Positions 9,203 to 24,960 of a stretch of 64,000 nucleotides of DNA are shown here, piece after piece. How positions within the stretch are numbered: position 1 is the stretch's first letter; each line of letters begins with the position of its first letter. This DNA is from Frigidibacter mobilis (GTDB lineage: Bacteria; Pseudomonadota; Alphaproteobacteria; Rhodobacterales; Rhodobacteraceae): the NCBI RefSeq assembly GCF_001620265.1, contig NZ_CP012661.1, positions 186,001 to 250,000 of the forward strand, written 5' to 3'. A program made the translations under genes and the position numbers. The notes under the pieces are model-generated. The model had not been told where the DNA came from and searched no databases. It worked only from the letters and a program-made list of their open reading frames with translations.

Positions 9203-10183
9203 ATGCAGAAACGCGAACTCGGCGCCGGTGGCCCGATGGTCTCGGCCATCGGCCTTGGCTGCATGTCCTTTGCCGGCGCTTTTGGCCCGACCACCGAGGC
9301 GGAAAGCCATGCCTGCCTCGATGCGGCGCTGGCGGCGGGGATCGACTTCTTCGACACCGCCAATATCTACGGGATGGGCGTGTCGGAAACCGTCCTCGGC
9401 CGCTGGCTGGCCAGCCGCCGCCCCAGGGTGGTGATCGCCACCAAGGCCTCGATCGTCAACGGCACCCCGCGCAGCTTTGACAATTCCGAAGCGCATCTGC
9501 GGGCCGAACTGGAAGGCTCGCTGCGGCGGCTGGGGCGGGATCATGTCGAGCTGTTCTATATCCACCGCCGCGATGTCCGGGTGCCACTGGAGGATGTGGT
9601 GGGCACGCTGGCGCGGCTGATCGAAGAGGGCAAGATCGGCGGCTATGGCCTGTCGGAGGTGGCGCCCTCGACCCTGCGGCGGGCCCATGCGCTGCATCCC
9701 TGCCGTGCGGTGCAGAACGAATATTCGCTGTGGACGCGGCAGCCAGAGCTGGGGCTGATCCGCGCCTGCAAGGAGTTGGGCGTGGCCTTCGTTCCGTTCT
9801 CGCCGGTCGGGCGCGGGATGTTCGGCGATACCGCCTTGCGCCTGGATCAGGTGCAGGACGGCTTCCGCGCCCGCAACCCGCGCTTCACCGAGCCGAACTT
9901 CAGCGCCAATATCGCCCTTATCGACGGGTTCCGCGCCTATGCCAGGGCGCGGGGCGTGCCCACGGCGCAGCTGGCGCTGGCCTGGGTGCTGGCGCAGGGG
10001 CCGCATCTGATCCCGATCCCGGGCACCCGCAGCGCGGCGCATCTGGCGGAACTGGCCGGCGCGGCAAAGCTGGTGCTGACGCCCGCGGACCTTGCCGAGA
10101 TCGACCGGCTGCTGCCGCCCGGCTTTGCGCATGGCGACCGCTATTCCGACGATCAGATCCGCGGGGTCGAGCGGTATTGCTGA
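9203..10183 (+). CDS. Aldo/keto reductase
   Basis: An NADPH-dependent aldo/keto reductase with a TIM-barrel fold, 326 aa. The catalytic tetrad is visible: Asp51 and Tyr56 (FFDTANIYG), Lys81 (ATKAS) and His121 (FYIHRRD). The C-terminal cofactor region PIPGTRSAAHLAELAGAAKL is present. The start has a clear AGGAG ribosome site. It resembles the YajO/PLR-like branch that reduces various aldehydes and ketones; the substrate cannot be read from sequence. It stands alone, between the structured repeat and the convergent DUF1989 gene. Confidence 0.85.
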   Translation: MQKRELGAGGPMVSAIGLGCMSFAGAFGPTTEAESHACLDAALAAGIDFFDTANIYGMGVSETVLGRWLASRRPRVVIATKASIVNGTPRSFDNSEAHLRAELEGSLRRLGRDHVELFYIHRRDVRVPLEDVVGTLARLIEEGKIGGYGLSEVAPSTLRRAHALHPCRAVQNEYSLWTRQPELGLIRACKELGVAFVPFSPVGRGMFGDTALRLDQVQDGFRARNPRFTEPNFSANIALIDGFRAYARARGVPTAQLALAWVLAQGPHLIPIPGTRSAAHLAELAGAAKLVLTPADLAEIDRLLPPGFAHGDRYSDDQIRGVERYC

Positions 10184-10190
10184 GGGTGGC

Positions 10191-11057
10191 TCAGGCCCCG
10201 TGGCTGCGGTCATACCGGCTGGCGGCCGCGGGGTGCCAGCCGTCCAGCGCGCCGGGGGCGGGGCGCAGCACCTCGATCCGCAAGGGGTAGCAGGCGGCGG
10301 CGTCACTGGAATGCTCTGCCGAACAATCGCCGCCGGGGCAGGCGGACAGCGCGCCCAGAAGGTCTGTTTCGGCAATGAACTCAAGGTAGTCGCCGGGGCG
10401 CACCGGGCTGGCCTTCATGAAATACTGCCCCGTATCCCGGGTGAAGCCGGTGCACATGAAGACGTTGAGCACGTCATGCACATGCCGTTCCGCCTCGGCC
10501 AGGGGCAGGCCGGTTTCGGCCGCCAGCGCCCGTGTCAGATTGGAATGGCAGCAGTGGTGATACTGCCCGCCATCCGTCAGCAAGGCATGGGTGTAGGGGT
10601 CGCAGCGGGTCCCGATCACGTCATGAACGCCGCCCCCGAAAGCGTCGAAGCCGTACCAGTCCAGCGTGTCATGGGTGATGGTCGCCAAGGGGCGCAGCGC
10701 CGGGAAGCTGGACCACAGCCGGTCGCCGGTGGACAGATGCGTGCCATGCAGGGCGCGGGTCTTGCCGGAATAGAAGCGCTCTGTCAGGTCGGCGGCATTC
10801 CACAGGTTGAGGTCGCCGACCTGCGGGCCCTGGGTCGAATGGATGCGGAAGAAATGCCCGGCGGGGACGTGGAAGCAGGCGGCATCGCGGGGCGGGGCGA
10901 TCACCTCGAAGACCGGCTGAAGCGTGGCGCGGGCGGTGCGGTAGAGCGCCATCGGCGGCTGCGGCAGGGTCTCCACCGGATAGCAGATCACCGGGGCGAG
11001 GGCGCGACGGGCCTCGGCATCGGTGGGGGCGGCGGTTTCGGGAGGGTTGGTCTTCAT
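10191..11057 (-). CDS. DUF1989 (urea-carboxylase-associated family) protein
   Basis: A 288-aa single-domain DUF1989 protein. Family-typical stretches include VPAGHFFRIHSTQGPQVGDLNLWNA, the central ERFYSGKTRALHGTHLSTGDRLWSSFPALRPLATIT and the histidine/cysteine-rich GGQYHHCCHSNLTRAL. Relatives sit beside urea amidolyase genes or are fused to GcvT domains (as at 48986-51367 here), but their biochemistry is poorly known. The ATG at 11057 was chosen because sequence upstream in the same frame is low-complexity and arginine-rich. It may be co-transcribed with the small genes at 11137-11544. No urea carboxylase or allophanate hydrolase is visible nearby. Confidence 0.75.
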   Translation of the reverse strand: MKTNPPETAAPTDAEARRALAPVICYPVETLPQPPMALYRTARATLQPVFEVIAPPRDAACFHVPAGHFFRIHSTQGPQVGDLNLWNAADLTERFYSGKTRALHGTHLSTGDRLWSSFPALRPLATITHDTLDWYGFDAFGGGVHDVIGTRCDPYTHALLTDGGQYHHCCHSNLTRALAAETGLPLAEAERHVHDVLNVFMCTGFTRDTGQYFMKASPVRPGDYLEFIAETDLLGALSACPGGDCSAEHSSDAAACYPLRIEVLRPAPGALDGWHPAAASRYDRSHGA

Positions 11058-11136
11058 GGCGCCTCGCTGCGGGGTTCGCTGCGCAGCATGGCGCGGGAGC
11101 TTGCGCGGCGGAAGCCCGGTTTCGCGGCGGGTGCGG

Positions 11137-11367
11137 CTATTGGTGCGGCGGCGGGCCGGGTTGCGCATTCCGCAGGCAATGGCGCGGCTCCTGCCCCAGC
11201 GGCAGCGCCAGTTCGGCGCCGCAGGTCAGGCAGTGGTGAAAGCTGGTCCCCGGCGCCGCGCGGCGGCGATCCTCGCGCCAGACGCAGTTGCGCGTCAGCG
11301 TCCGGCTGCGGCGCCACCACCAGGCCAGCACGAAGAAGGCGATGAAGCCAAGGATCAGCAGCGGCAT
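11137..11367 (-). CDS. Small membrane-anchored protein with a cysteine motif
   Basis: A 76-aa predicted protein. It has one N-terminal membrane segment (MPLLILGFIAFFVLAWWW), a basic stretch, and CLTCGAELALPLGQEPRHCL, a CxxC plus a further cysteine that could bind zinc. I recall similar short proteins in other Rhodobacteraceae but know no function. It lies 9 bp after the 55-aa gene at 11377-11544 and 79 bp before the DUF1989 gene, so the three could form one leftward transcript. Confidence 0.55.
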   Translation of the reverse strand: MPLLILGFIAFFVLAWWWRRSRTLTRNCVWREDRRRAAPGTSFHHCLTCGAELALPLGQEPRHCLRNAQPGPPPHQ

Positions 11368-11376
11368 CTGGCAGGG

Positions 11377-11544
11377 TCAGGCGGCGTCGTAATAGCCATA
11401 CATCTGGTCGAGCGCGGAAAGCTCGCGCAGCTTGACGGGGCCTGCGGGCTCGGGCGCGAAATAGGCCGGGGTGGCCTTGGCGGCTTCAACCAGCGTTGGC
11501 CGGGCGGGCGCCGCGGCGGCGGTGCGAGGGGTGGCTGGGGTCAT
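11377..11544 (-). CDS. Very small conserved-looking protein (55 aa)
   Basis: Starting at the ATG at 11544 (AGGACC upstream), this encodes an alanine/proline-rich N-terminus and a compact acidic end, PVKLRELSALDQMYGYYDAA. The tail resembles short uncharacterised proteins I associate with Rhodobacterales. No catalytic motif or membrane segment is visible. A longer in-frame ATG at 11685 would overlap the katE end and the palindrome at 11634-11648, so I prefer the short form. A CTGC-N3-GCAG site upstream suggests control by a PhaR-type repressor and hence a polyester-granule link; that is inference. Confidence 0.5.
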   Translation of the reverse strand: MTPATPRTAAAAPARPTLVEAAKATPAYFAPEPAGPVKLRELSALDQMYGYYDAA

Positions 11545-11633
11545 GGCGAAGGGTCCTGACTTGGTCTGTTGCACTGCAGATAACTCCTTTGCCGGCGGGG
11601 AGTAGGCCCAATGCTGCAACCTCGCCATGACTA

Positions 11634-11648
11634 TGCTGCAATGCAGCA
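11634..11648. promoter_or_regulatory. Perfect palindrome matching a PhaR-type site
   Basis: TGCTGCAATGCAGCA is a perfect 7+7 inverted repeat containing CTGC-AAT-GCAG. The form CTGC-N3/4-GCAG is the reported binding pattern of PhaR, the polyhydroxybutyrate-granule regulator of Rhodobacter/Paracoccus. It lies about 90 bp upstream of the 55-aa gene. A second CTGCAG-containing stretch is nearby (about 11572-11581). Confidence 0.5.
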
Positions 11649-11681
11649 ACGGGTGGGCGGCCGTGAAGCCGCCCGCCGGGA

Positions 11682-13799
<2,118 letters not shown>

Positions 13800-13962
13800 G
13801 TCAGGCTCCTGGCTGGGCGCGGGGGCGCGCGTGCGGGGACACTGGACAGGCGCCGGGGCTTCGCGGGGGCGGGCGGCGTGGCAGGGGCGCGCCTGTCCGA
13901 CGGCACCGGGACAAGCGCGCAGGGCGCAGAATGTTCCGCGCCGCGGGACAGGGTGGCGGGGT

Positions 13963-14628
13963 TCAGCCGGCGGCGGGGGCCAGCATCCGGGCGACGAGGG
14001 CGGGCAGCTCCGCGAAGTCACGGAAGGTGGCCGCATGGGGCAGCGTTTCCACCGGGGCCTTGCGGTAGCCTTCGGTGAACAGCAGGAAGGTCAGCCCGGC
14101 GCGACGGGCGCATTCGGCATCGACCTCGCTGTCGCCGATATAGAGAGCGGGGCCGCCGCCGAGCGCCTCCAGCGTGGCCAGCAGCGGGGTGGGGTCGGGC
14201 TTCTTCAGCGGGTGGCTGTCGCCGCCCTTCACGACGGTGAAGAAGCGGGCCAGGTCCAGATGCCGCAGTACGGCCTGCGCCGGGACCAGCGGTTTGTTGG
14301 TGCAGATGCCAAGCCGGTGGCCCTGGGCCGCCAGCGCCTCCAGGGCTGCCACGACGCCGGGGTAGGGCACGGTCAGACCGACGGCATCCTCGTAGATCTC
14401 GGTGAAGCGGGCCACCAGCCTTGCGTGGCGCGGGCCTTCGGGGTCCTGCCCTGCCGCTGTCAGCAGGCAGGCCACCAGATGCGGCACGCCGCGGCCGATG
14501 AAGCTGCGCACCTCGGCCAGCGTCATCGGGGCGAGGCCTTCCTCCACCAGCACGGTGTTCGAGGCGGCGTGGATATCGGGCGCCGAGTCGATCAGCGTGC
14601 CGTCAAGGTCGAATATCAGCGTGGTCAT
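13963..14628 (-). CDS. cbbZ: Phosphoglycolate phosphatase
   Basis: A HAD-superfamily phosphatase, 221 aa: motif I is DLDGTLIDS (7-15), motif II is ICTNKPL, the motif III lysine is in LKKPDPTP and motif IV is YIGDSEVD. It hydrolyses 2-phosphoglycolate, the toxic product of RuBisCO oxygenation. Its place as the last gene of the cbb operon, 9 bp after cbbY, fits this salvage role. Gph is an equivalent name. Confidence 0.9.
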   Translation of the reverse strand: MTTLIFDLDGTLIDSAPDIHAASNTVLVEEGLAPMTLAEVRSFIGRGVPHLVACLLTAAGQDPEGPRHARLVARFTEIYEDAVGLTVPYPGVVAALEALAAQGHRLGICTNKPLVPAQAVLRHLDLARFFTVVKGGDSHPLKKPDPTPLLATLEALGGGPALYIGDSEVDAECARRAGLTFLLFTEGYRKAPVETLPHAATFRDFAELPALVARMLAPAAG

Positions 14629-14637
14629 CGGCAGATC

Positions 14638-15333
14638 CTACTGCGCCGGCGCCAGCAGCGCGGCAAGCCCCGCGATACCGCCCAGTTCGGAAAAACAGTC
14701 GAGAACCGCCAGCGCGCCCGGGAAATCCTCATGCAGCGTATAGACACCGGGGGAGACGACACAGGCAAGCCCTGCCGCGCGGGCGGCGCTGAGGCCGTTG
14801 GCGCTGTCCTCGAAGGCGACGGCCTGTTCGGGGCCAAGGCCCAGATCGGCGAGGGCATGGTGGTAGATGTCGGGCGCAGGCTTCTTGGCGGTGACGATGT
14901 CGCCCGCCGCGATCACCTCGAATACCTCCTCCGCGGGCTTGCCAAAGCAGGCACGGCACAGCGCCTCGACATTCGGGGCGCTGGTGGTGGTGGCGCAGGC
15001 GAGCCGCAGCCCGACGCGCCGCGCCTCGACCAGCAGCGCGGCGATGCCGGGGCGAAGGCTGAGTTCACCGCCCGCGATCAGCGCGCCGTAGCGCCCGGTC
15101 TTGGCGGCGTGCAGGGCGGCGACGGGGAAGCCGGCGGGATCGAGGCCCAACTCGTCCAGGTGCCGGGTGATCCGTTCCTTGCCGCCGGTGGTGGTCAGCA
15201 GGCGGGCATAGTCGGCACGGCTCCAGTGCCAGCCAAGGCCGGCGGCGCGGAAGGTTTCGTTGAAGGCGCGGCGGTGCAGCTCCTCGGTTTCGGCAAGGGT
15301 GCCGTCCACATCGAAGATCAGCGCGCGGATCAC
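14638..15333 (-). CDS. cbbY: CbbY-type HAD phosphatase (xylulose-1,5-bisphosphate phosphatase)
   Basis: A HAD hydrolase with a cap domain, 231 aa: FDVDGTLAETEELHRRAFN at the N-terminus, CATTTSAPN (motif II), the Lys in VTAKKPAPDIY, and FEDSANGLSAA (motif IV). Characterised CbbY enzymes clear xylulose-1,5-bisphosphate, a RuBisCO misfire product and inhibitor. The GTG start at 15333 overlaps the rpe stop codon (GTGA), implying translational coupling. Confidence 0.9.
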   Translation of the reverse strand: MIRALIFDVDGTLAETEELHRRAFNETFRAAGLGWHWSRADYARLLTTTGGKERITRHLDELGLDPAGFPVAALHAAKTGRYGALIAGGELSLRPGIAALLVEARRVGLRLACATTTSAPNVEALCRACFGKPAEEVFEVIAAGDIVTAKKPAPDIYHHALADLGLGPEQAVAFEDSANGLSAARAAGLACVVSPGVYTLHEDFPGALAVLDCFSELGGIAGLAALLAPAQ

Positions 15334-16022
15334 GGGACCGCCGCCTCTGCCGCCGCCCGGATGGCGCGGATATTGGCGCCGTAGGGGGCGGGGTCTGTCA
15401 CCGATCCGCCCTTGAACACCGCCGATCCCGCCACCAGCACATCGGCGCCGGCCGCGGCCACCAGCGGCGCCGTCACCGGCGTCACGCCGCCGTCGATCTC
15501 GATATGCACCTGTCGCTCGCCGATCAGGGCACGCAGGCGGCGGACCTTCTCGACCTGCGAAGCGATGAAGGACTGCCCCCCGAAGCCAGGGTTCACGGTC
15601 ATCACGCAGACAAGGTCGAGCATGTCCAGAAGGTTCTCCACCCCGTCGAGCCCGGTGCCGGGATTGATGGCAAGACCCGCCTTTTTCCCCGTGTTCCGAA
15701 TGGCTTGCAAGGTGCGGTGAATGTGCGGCCCGGCCTCGATATGCGCAGTGATGACATCGGCGCCCGCCGCCGCGAAGGCCTCGATATAGGGGTCCACCGG
15801 CGCGATCATCAGGTGGACATCCATCACGCCCTTGATATGCGGGCGGATCGCGGCGCAGGTGGCAGGCCCGAAGGTGATATTGGGCACGAAATGGCCGTCC
15901 ATCACGTCGACATGCACCCAGTCCGCGCCCTCGGCCTCGATGGCGCGGCATTCGGCGCCGAAATTGGCGAAATCGGCCGAGAGGATCGACGGCGCGATCT
16001 TGATGCGGCGGGTGAAGGTCAT
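15330..16022 (-). CDS. rpe: Ribulose-phosphate 3-epimerase
   Basis: A TIM-barrel epimerase, 230 aa, interconverting ribulose-5-phosphate and xylulose-5-phosphate for regeneration of the CO2 acceptor. Motifs: [30 protein letters not shown] (metal-binding His/Asp), [17 protein letters not shown] and EIDGGVTP. The ATG overlaps the cbbX stop (ATGA) and the stop overlaps the cbbY start. This is the cbbE position of cbb operons. Confidence 0.93.
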   Translation of the reverse strand: MTFTRRIKIAPSILSADFANFGAECRAIEAEGADWVHVDVMDGHFVPNITFGPATCAAIRPHIKGVMDVHLMIAPVDPYIEAFAAAGADVITAHIEAGPHIHRTLQAIRNTGKKAGLAINPGTGLDGVENLLDMLDLVCVMTVNPGFGGQSFIASQVEKVRRLRALIGERQVHIEIDGGVTPVTAPLVAAAGADVLVAGSAVFKGGSVTDPAPYGANIRAIRAAAEAAVP

Positions 16023-16942
16023 GCGGCAGTCTCCTTGCGGTCAGAGTCGAGCCCACCGGAGAAGACCCGGCTGGCGCGGATATCCTCGGCCTCGATCCGC
16101 GACAGGGCGGCGGCATCCAGGGGGCCGGCATCGGCCAGGAACAGCCGGTTCGCCTGCCGCAGGCGCGCCCTGTCCAGCGCGTTGCGGATCGAGCGGGCAT
16201 TGGCGAAATGCGGCTGGCTGCGGCGCAGGCCGATATATTCGGCCAGCGCCACCTCGGCACCCGGGCTGAGCGTGTAGTTCTGCGCGCCGAGCATGTGGCC
16301 GGCGATCCGGTTCAGTTCGTCGTTCGAGTAGTCGGGGAAGTCGATGTGATGGGCGATGCGCGAGCGGAAGCCGGGATTGGCGGAAAAGAACGTGTCCATC
16401 CGGTCGGCATATCCCGCAAGGATCACCACCAGATCGTCGCGCATGTTTTCCATGACCTGCAGCAGGATCTCGATCGCCTCCTGCCCGTAATCGCGTTCGT
16501 TGTCGGGGCGGTAGAGGTAATAGGCCTCGTCGATGAACAGCACGCCCCCCATCGCGCGCTTCAGCACCTCGCGGGTCTTGGGGGCGGTATGGCCGATATA
16601 TTGGCCGACCAGATCGTCGCGGGTGACGCTGACGAGGTGCCCCTTGCGGACATAGCCAAGGCGCTTGAGCAGCCCCGCCATCTTCAGCGCAACGGTGGTC
16701 TTGCCGGTGCCGGGGTTGCCGGTGAAGCTCATGTGCAAGGTCGGCGTGTCATGGGCGAGGCCGAGCGACTTGCGCGCGCGTTCCACCAGCAGCAGCGCGG
16801 CGGTTTCGCGGATGCGCTGCTTGACCGGCTCCAGGCCGATCAGGTCGGCATCGAGTTCCTCCAGCACCTCGCGCGCGCCGGAGCTTTCGTATTCGGCGCG
16901 CAGGTCGACGGTCAGGGGCAGGGTCTGAGTGGCGGCGTCCAT
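16019..16942 (-). CDS. cbbX: Red-type RuBisCO activase (AAA+)
   Basis: An AAA+ remodelling ATPase, 307 aa, which removes inhibitory sugar phosphates from red-type RuBisCO by tugging the large-subunit C-terminus. Walker A is GNPGTGKTT (75-83) and Walker B is [12 protein letters not shown], with Asp138-Glu139. The pore-loop region [10 protein letters not shown] is present. I chose the ATG at 16942, which has GGAGA upstream; an in-frame ATG four codons earlier (16954) lacks it. It follows cbbS after a GC hairpin (16965-16984). Confidence 0.93.
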   Translation of the reverse strand: MDAATQTLPLTVDLRAEYESSGAREVLEELDADLIGLEPVKQRIRETAALLLVERARKSLGLAHDTPTLHMSFTGNPGTGKTTVALKMAGLLKRLGYVRKGHLVSVTRDDLVGQYIGHTAPKTREVLKRAMGGVLFIDEAYYLYRPDNERDYGQEAIEILLQVMENMRDDLVVILAGYADRMDTFFSANPGFRSRIAHHIDFPDYSNDELNRIAGHMLGAQNYTLSPGAEVALAEYIGLRRSQPHFANARSIRNALDRARLRQANRLFLADAGPLDAAALSRIEAEDIRASRVFSGGLDSDRKETAA

Positions 16943-16964
16943 CGCGGTCTCCATTTGCTGGGGC

Positions 16965-16984
16965 CGGGGGGCTGCCGCCCCCCG
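16965..16984 (-). terminator. GC hairpin between cbbS and cbbX (attenuator-like)
   Basis: CGGGGGGC (16965-16972) and GCCCCCCG (16977-16984) form a perfect 8-bp stem with a TGCC loop in the 50-bp gap after cbbS. There is no U-tract, so partial termination or 3'-end stabilisation of the abundant RuBisCO message is more likely than a full stop, because the cbb genes continue downstream. Confidence 0.55.
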
Positions 16985-16992
16985 ACAAGTGC

Positions 16993-17379
16993 CTAGCCGA
17001 CGCTGTGGGTGTAGCGGATCTGCCGCCCGTCCACCTCGGTGCGGGTCATGGTGATCTTCGGCTCCACCTCGGGGCGGGTGACGATGAAGCTCATCGTGAT
17101 CGTCTCGAAGCCGCGGGTGCTGTCGAAGGCGTTCAACCGGATGTAGTGGCCGGGATTGGCCGTGCGGCAGGCGTCGCGTTCGATCATCACGCCCTTGGCG
17201 TCCTTCAGGTCGAACATCGGGTGGCCCCACATCTGCCAGAAGGTGTTGCGCGGGTGGGGGTCGTCGGTGTGCTCGACCCCGACGGCCCAGCCACGCGACA
17301 GGCAGTAATCGACCTGGGCAGTGATCTGTTCGTCGGTCAGGTCGGGCAGGTAGGAAAAGCAGCCTTGGGTGATACGCAT
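16993..17379 (-). CDS. cbbS: RuBisCO small subunit, form IC
   Basis: The 128-aa small subunit capping the L8S8 enzyme. It starts [19 protein letters not shown] and has the red-type C-terminal extension ([30 protein letters not shown]) that forms a beta-barrel in the central pore, in place of the longer beta A-B loop of green-type subunits. It lies 12 bp downstream of cbbL. Confidence 0.95.
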   Translation of the reverse strand: MRITQGCFSYLPDLTDEQITAQVDYCLSRGWAVGVEHTDDPHPRNTFWQMWGHPMFDLKDAKGVMIERDACRTANPGHYIRLNAFDSTRGFETITMSFIVTRPEVEPKITMTRTEVDGRQIRYTHSVG

Positions 17380-17391
17380 GTGCCTGTTCCC

Positions 17392-19943
<2,552 letters not shown>

Positions 19944-19955
19944 GGCTGCCTCCGT

Positions 19956-20960
<1,005 letters not shown>

Positions 20961-20969
20961 GTCAGTGCC

Positions 20970-22949
20970 TTAGCTTGTCTTTTTCAGGCCGCGGGCAAGG
21001 TCTGCCACAGCCTCGGGGGTGATGCCGAAATGGCGGTAGAGTTCGGGGGCGGGGGCCGAGGCTCCAAAGCCGGTCATGCCGACAAAGCCATCCTCGGGGC
21101 GCAGGAACAGGTCCCAGCCCTGGCGGATCGCCGCCTCGATCCCGATGCGGGGGGCGCTGCCCAGAAGGGCGGCGCGGGCGGCGGCGGGCTGGGCAGCGAA
21201 GGCCTCGAACGAGGGGGCAGAGATCACGGCGGCGGCGATGCCGTCTGCCGCCAGCGCCTCTGCTGCCGCCACCGCAATCTCTACTTCGGAGCCGGTGGCG
21301 ATCAGCGTCACATCTCGGGCCCCCGGATCACGCAGCAGATAGGCGCCGCGGGCGGTCTGGTTCTCACCGGCCTCGCTGCGCAGCACGGGCAGGTTCTGGC
21401 GCGACAACACCAGCAGCACCGGGCCATCCGCCCTGGCCATCGCCATCTCCCAGGCCTCGGCGGTTTCCACCGCGTCGCAAGGGCGGATCACCGTCAGGTT
21501 CGGGATCGCACGCAGGCTGGCGAGGTGTTCGACCGGCTGGTGGGTGGGGCCGTCCTCGCCCAGGCCGATGGAGTCATGCGTCATCACGAAGACGGTCGGG
21601 ACCCCCATCAGCGCCGCCAGCCGGATCGCGGGGCGGCAGTAATCGGCAAAGGCCAGGAAGGTGCCGCCATACGGGCGGAACAGGCCATGCAGCACGATGC
21701 CGTTCATCGCCGCCGCCATGCCGTGCTCGCGGATGCCGTAATGCAGGTAGCTGCCGGAATAATCGTCGCGGGTGACGGGGCGCATTCCCTTGCTGCGGGT
21801 CAGGTTGGAGCCGGTGAGGTCGGCCGAGCCGCCGATGGTGAAGGGCAGCGCGGCATTGACCACGCCAAGCGCCATTTCGCTGGCCTTGCGGGTGGCGACC
21901 TTGGGGCGATCAGCCAGCAACCCGGCCTTGTAGGCGGCCATTGCCGGGGCCAGCGGCGCCGGGTCGCGGGCCATCGCGGCGGCAAAGTCCGCGCGCTGGG
22001 GCGAGGCGGCCAGCCGTGCCTCCCACTCCGCCCGGGCCTTCGCGCCGCGGGCGGCGATGCGCGCCCAGGCGGCGTAGACGCCGGCGGGGATCTCGAAGGG
22101 CGGGTGGTCCCAGCCCAGATGCGCGCGGGTAGCGGCAATCTCGTCCGCCCCCAGCGGCGCGCCATGCACATCATGCCCGCCCTGCTTGTTCGGCGCGCCG
22201 CAGCCGATCAGCGTGCGGCAGGCGATCAGGCTGGGGCGCGGATCGGCGCGGGCCGCGGTGATCGCCTCGGCAATCTGGTCACGGTCATGCCCGTCGCAGG
22301 ACAGAACATGCCATCCCGAGGCGGCGAAACGGGCCATCTGGTCGGTCGAGGTGGACAGATCGGTGCCGCCGTCGATGGTGATGCGGTTGTCATCCCACAG
22401 CACCACCAGCCGTCCCAGCCCAAGATGCCCGGCCATGTCGATGGCTTCATGACTGATCCCCTCCATCAGGCAGCCGTCCCCGGCGATGACCCAGGTCCAG
22501 TGATCCACCAGCCCCGGAAACCGCGCCGCGGCCATCCGTTCGGCCAGCGCCATGCCGACCGCCGTTGCGATGCCCTGCCCCAGCGGGCCGGTCGTGACCT
22601 CGACCCCCTGCGCATGGCCGTATTCGGGGTGCCCGGCGGTGCGGCTGCCCATCTGGCGGAAGCCGCGGATCTGGTCCATGCCCATGTCGGGATAGCCCAG
22701 AAGATGGTTCACCGCGTAGAGCAGCATCGAGCCATGCCCGGCCGACAGCACGAAACGGTCGCGGTCCGGCCATTGATGCGCGGCGGGGTCAAGCGTGATG
22801 AAGCGGTTGAACAGCACCGCCGCCACATCGGCCATGCCCATCGGCATCCCGGGGTGGCCAGAGTTGGCGGCCTGCACCGCGTCCATCGTCAGGGCGCGGA
22901 TCGCGTTGGCCATCAGCCGTTCATCGGCGATCTGGATCTCGGCGTTCAT
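20970..22949 (-). CDS. tkt: Transketolase
   Basis: A thiamine-diphosphate enzyme (659 aa) of the regenerative phase. The ThDP motif is [13 protein letters not shown]...[10 protein letters not shown]; substrate histidines are in [35 protein letters not shown] and [16 protein letters not shown] prefer the ATG at 22949 ([12 protein letters not shown]), which has GAGGAG upstream, over the in-frame start 27 nt earlier that overlaps cbbP. This is the cbbT position. Confidence 0.94.
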   Translation of the reverse strand: MNAEIQIADERLMANAIRALTMDAVQAANSGHPGMPMGMADVAAVLFNRFITLDPAAHQWPDRDRFVLSAGHGSMLLYAVNHLLGYPDMGMDQIRGFRQMGSRTAGHPEYGHAQGVEVTTGPLGQGIATAVGMALAERMAAARFPGLVDHWTWVIAGDGCLMEGISHEAIDMAGHLGLGRLVVLWDDNRITIDGGTDLSTSTDQMARFAASGWHVLSCDGHDRDQIAEAITAARADPRPSLIACRTLIGCGAPNKQGGHDVHGAPLGADEIAATRAHLGWDHPPFEIPAGVYAAWARIAARGAKARAEWEARLAASPQRADFAAAMARDPAPLAPAMAAYKAGLLADRPKVATRKASEMALGVVNAALPFTIGGSADLTGSNLTRSKGMRPVTRDDYSGSYLHYGIREHGMAAAMNGIVLHGLFRPYGGTFLAFADYCRPAIRLAALMGVPTVFVMTHDSIGLGEDGPTHQPVEHLASLRAIPNLTVIRPCDAVETAEAWEMAMARADGPVLLVLSRQNLPVLRSEAGENQTARGAYLLRDPGARDVTLIATGSEVEIAVAAAEALAADGIAAAVISAPSFEAFAAQPAAARAALLGSAPRIGIEAAIRQGWDLFLRPEDGFVGMTGFGASAPAPELYRHFGITPEAVADLARGLKKTS

Positions 22950-22959
22950 CGGCGTCTCC

Positions 22960-23832
22960 TCAAGCGCGTTTCGCATCCGCCACCAGCCGCTCGATCAGCG
23001 GGGTGAGGATCAGTTGCATGGCAAGGTCGAGCTTGTTGCCCGGGATCACGATGGAATTGGCGCGGCTCATCCAGGATCCGTGGATCATCGAGGTCAGGTA
23101 GGGGAAGTCGATGCCGCGCGGGGACTTGAACCGGATCACCACCAGGCTTTCATCGGCGGTGGGGATCCAGCGCGCGATGAAGGGGTTTGAGGTATCGACC
23201 ACCGGCACCCGCTGGAAGTTGATGTCGGTCTCGGTGAATTGCGGGCAGATGCAGTGCACATAGGCGTGCATCCGGCGCAGGATCGTGTCGGTCACCGCCT
23301 CTGTCGTGTAGCCGCGGCTGGCGCGGTCGCGGTGGATCTTCTGGGTCCATTCCAGGTTGATGACCGGCACCACCCCGATCTTCAGGTCGGCATGGCGCGG
23401 CAGATTCACCTCGTCATTGACCACGCAGCCGTGCAGGCCCTCGTAGAAGAGCAGGTCCGATCCGTCCTCGAACGGCGCCCAGTCGGTGAAATGGCCGGGG
23501 GGCACGCCATACAGCGCCGCCTCGCGGTCATCATGCACGTAATGCCGGGTGCGGCCGGTGCCGCTGGCGCCATATTCGCGGAAGACCCGCTCCAGCTCTG
23601 CCAGCTCGTTCGCCTCGTAGGAGAAATGCGAGAACGAGGACTGGCCCGCGGCACTGCGCCGGTCGAGCTCGGCCTTCATCTCGGCGCGGTTGAAGCGGTG
23701 GAAGGCGTCGCCCTCGATGCTGACGGCGGTGATGCCCTCGCGGCGGAAAATCTGGTCAAAGGTGTTCTTGACCGTGGTCGTGCCCGCGCCGGACGAGCCG
23801 GTGACCGAGATGATGGGGTGTTTCTTGCTCAT
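22960..23832 (-). CDS. cbbP: Phosphoribulokinase
   Basis: Makes ribulose-1,5-bisphosphate from ribulose-5-phosphate and ATP. 290 aa, the size of the bacterial octameric class I enzyme. The P-loop is GSSGAGTTT (12-20), followed by [11 protein letters not shown] with the catalytic Asp and [15 protein letters not shown]. The start [10 protein letters not shown] at 23832 matches the family; the open frame upstream is antisense noise. The stop lies 10 bp before tkt. With cbbL this establishes a functional Calvin cycle. Confidence 0.95.
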   Translation of the reverse strand: MSKKHPIISVTGSSGAGTTTVKNTFDQIFRREGITAVSIEGDAFHRFNRAEMKAELDRRSAAGQSSFSHFSYEANELAELERVFREYGASGTGRTRHYVHDDREAALYGVPPGHFTDWAPFEDGSDLLFYEGLHGCVVNDEVNLPRHADLKIGVVPVINLEWTQKIHRDRASRGYTTEAVTDTILRRMHAYVHCICPQFTETDINFQRVPVVDTSNPFIARWIPTADESLVVIRFKSPRGIDFPYLTSMIHGSWMSRANSIVIPGNKLDLAMQLILTPLIERLVADAKRA

Positions 23833-23836
23833 GCTC

Positions 23837-24862
23837 TCAGCTCCGGAACAGGCCGCGCTTGCCGAAGAGCGCAGAGCTCTCCCGCTCGGGCAGGTCATGG
23901 TAGGCGGTGATGCGGGCGACCTTCTCGGACGAGCCGAAGACGAAGGGCGTGCGGTCATGCAGATGCGCGGGCACCCGGCTCAGGATCGGCTGCTCGCCGT
24001 CGGTGGCGCTGCCGCCTCCTTGCGTGATGACAAAGGCGATGGGTGCGCATTCATAGACCAGCCGCAACCGGCCCTGCGCATAGCCCTTGCGGTCATCGCG
24101 CGGATAGAGGAACACGCCGCCGCGGGTCAGGATGCGGTGTGTCTCGGCCACCAGGGATGCCACCCACCGCATGTTGAAGTTCTGGCCGCGCGGCCCGTCG
24201 GCGCCCGCCACGCAGTCATCGACATAGGCGCGCACCGGCGCCGGCCAGTGCCGGTAGTTCGAGGCGTTGATGGCAAACTCGCTGGAGCTTGGCGCCACGG
24301 TCAGCCCGCACCCCACCAGCACCCAGGCAGCGGTCTCGGGGTCCAGCACCCATTTCAGCACGCCCGAGCCAAAGCTGGCGACCAGGCAGCATTGCGGCCC
24401 GTAGATCGCATAGCCCGCGGCGATCAGCTCGCTGCCGGGGCGCAGGAAGCTGGCTTCGGCCGTGGCCTCGGCCGGGTAGATGCCGAAGATGGTGCCGATC
24501 GAGACATTGGCGTCGATGTTGGACGATCCGTCCAGCGGGTCGATGGCCAGCGCCAGCGTGCCGGCAGGGTTCAGCATCACTGCCGTTTCCTGCTCTTCGG
24601 ACGCATAGAACCGTACCGCGGTGCCGGCGAGGGCCGCGCAATAGGCATCGTCGGCGATCAGGTCCAGCGCCTTCTGGCCGTCGCCATCGGCATTGGTGCC
24701 AACGCCGCCGTCAAGCTGCTCGTCGATGCCGCCGCGGGCAATGCGCCGGGCGATCCCCGCCGTCACGGTGGCGAGGCAATCCATCACCTCTGTCAGGTGC
24801 TGCGGGACGCCCTCGAGAACGGGGGTGCCAGCGGCCGCAAGGGCCGCGCCTTGGCTGTCCAC
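23837..24862 (-). CDS. cbbF: Fructose-1,6-bisphosphatase, class I
   Basis: First gene of the cbb operon. It dephosphorylates fructose-1,6-bisphosphate, and in such bacteria often sedoheptulose-bisphosphate too. The metal site is [23 protein letters not shown]; the N-terminal [19 protein letters not shown] is typical of CbbF. I chose the GTG at 24862 because GGAGGAG lies 5 nt upstream; an in-frame ATG at 24877 would overlap that site. It diverges from cbbR across a region with two CbbR-like sites. Confidence 0.92.
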   Translation of the reverse strand: MDSQGAALAAAGTPVLEGVPQHLTEVMDCLATVTAGIARRIARGGIDEQLDGGVGTNADGDGQKALDLIADDAYCAALAGTAVRFYASEEQETAVMLNPAGTLALAIDPLDGSSNIDANVSIGTIFGIYPAEATAEASFLRPGSELIAAGYAIYGPQCCLVASFGSGVLKWVLDPETAAWVLVGCGLTVAPSSSEFAINASNYRHWPAPVRAYVDDCVAGADGPRGQNFNMRWVASLVAETHRILTRGGVFLYPRDDRKGYAQGRLRLVYECAPIAFVITQGGGSATDGEQPILSRVPAHLHDRTPFVFGSSEKVARITAYHDLPERESSALFGKRGLFRS

Positions 24863-24915
24863 GATGTCTCCTCCCATGCGTGTGCCTTGGAGCGGATCCT
24901 TGCGGGAATCGTCGT

Positions 24916-24960
24916 TTCATGAAATTTAATAGTTATGAATATGCCTTCAGGAATATTGAA
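24916..24960. promoter_or_regulatory. CbbR operator region between cbbF and cbbR
   Basis: An AT-rich stretch with two matches to the CbbR consensus TNA-N7-TNA: TCA-TGAAATT-TAA (24917-24929) and TCA-GGAATAT-TGA (24947-24959). The second lies within the inverted repeat TTCA-N7-TGAA (24946-24960), next to the cbbR start. Two sites between a divergent LysR gene and its operon is the standard arrangement. Confidence 0.7.

Noticed and set aside
10191..11544. A urea amidolyase-associated operon
   Set aside because: The DUF1989 protein alone does not justify it: no urea carboxylase, allophanate hydrolase or second associated protein is nearby.
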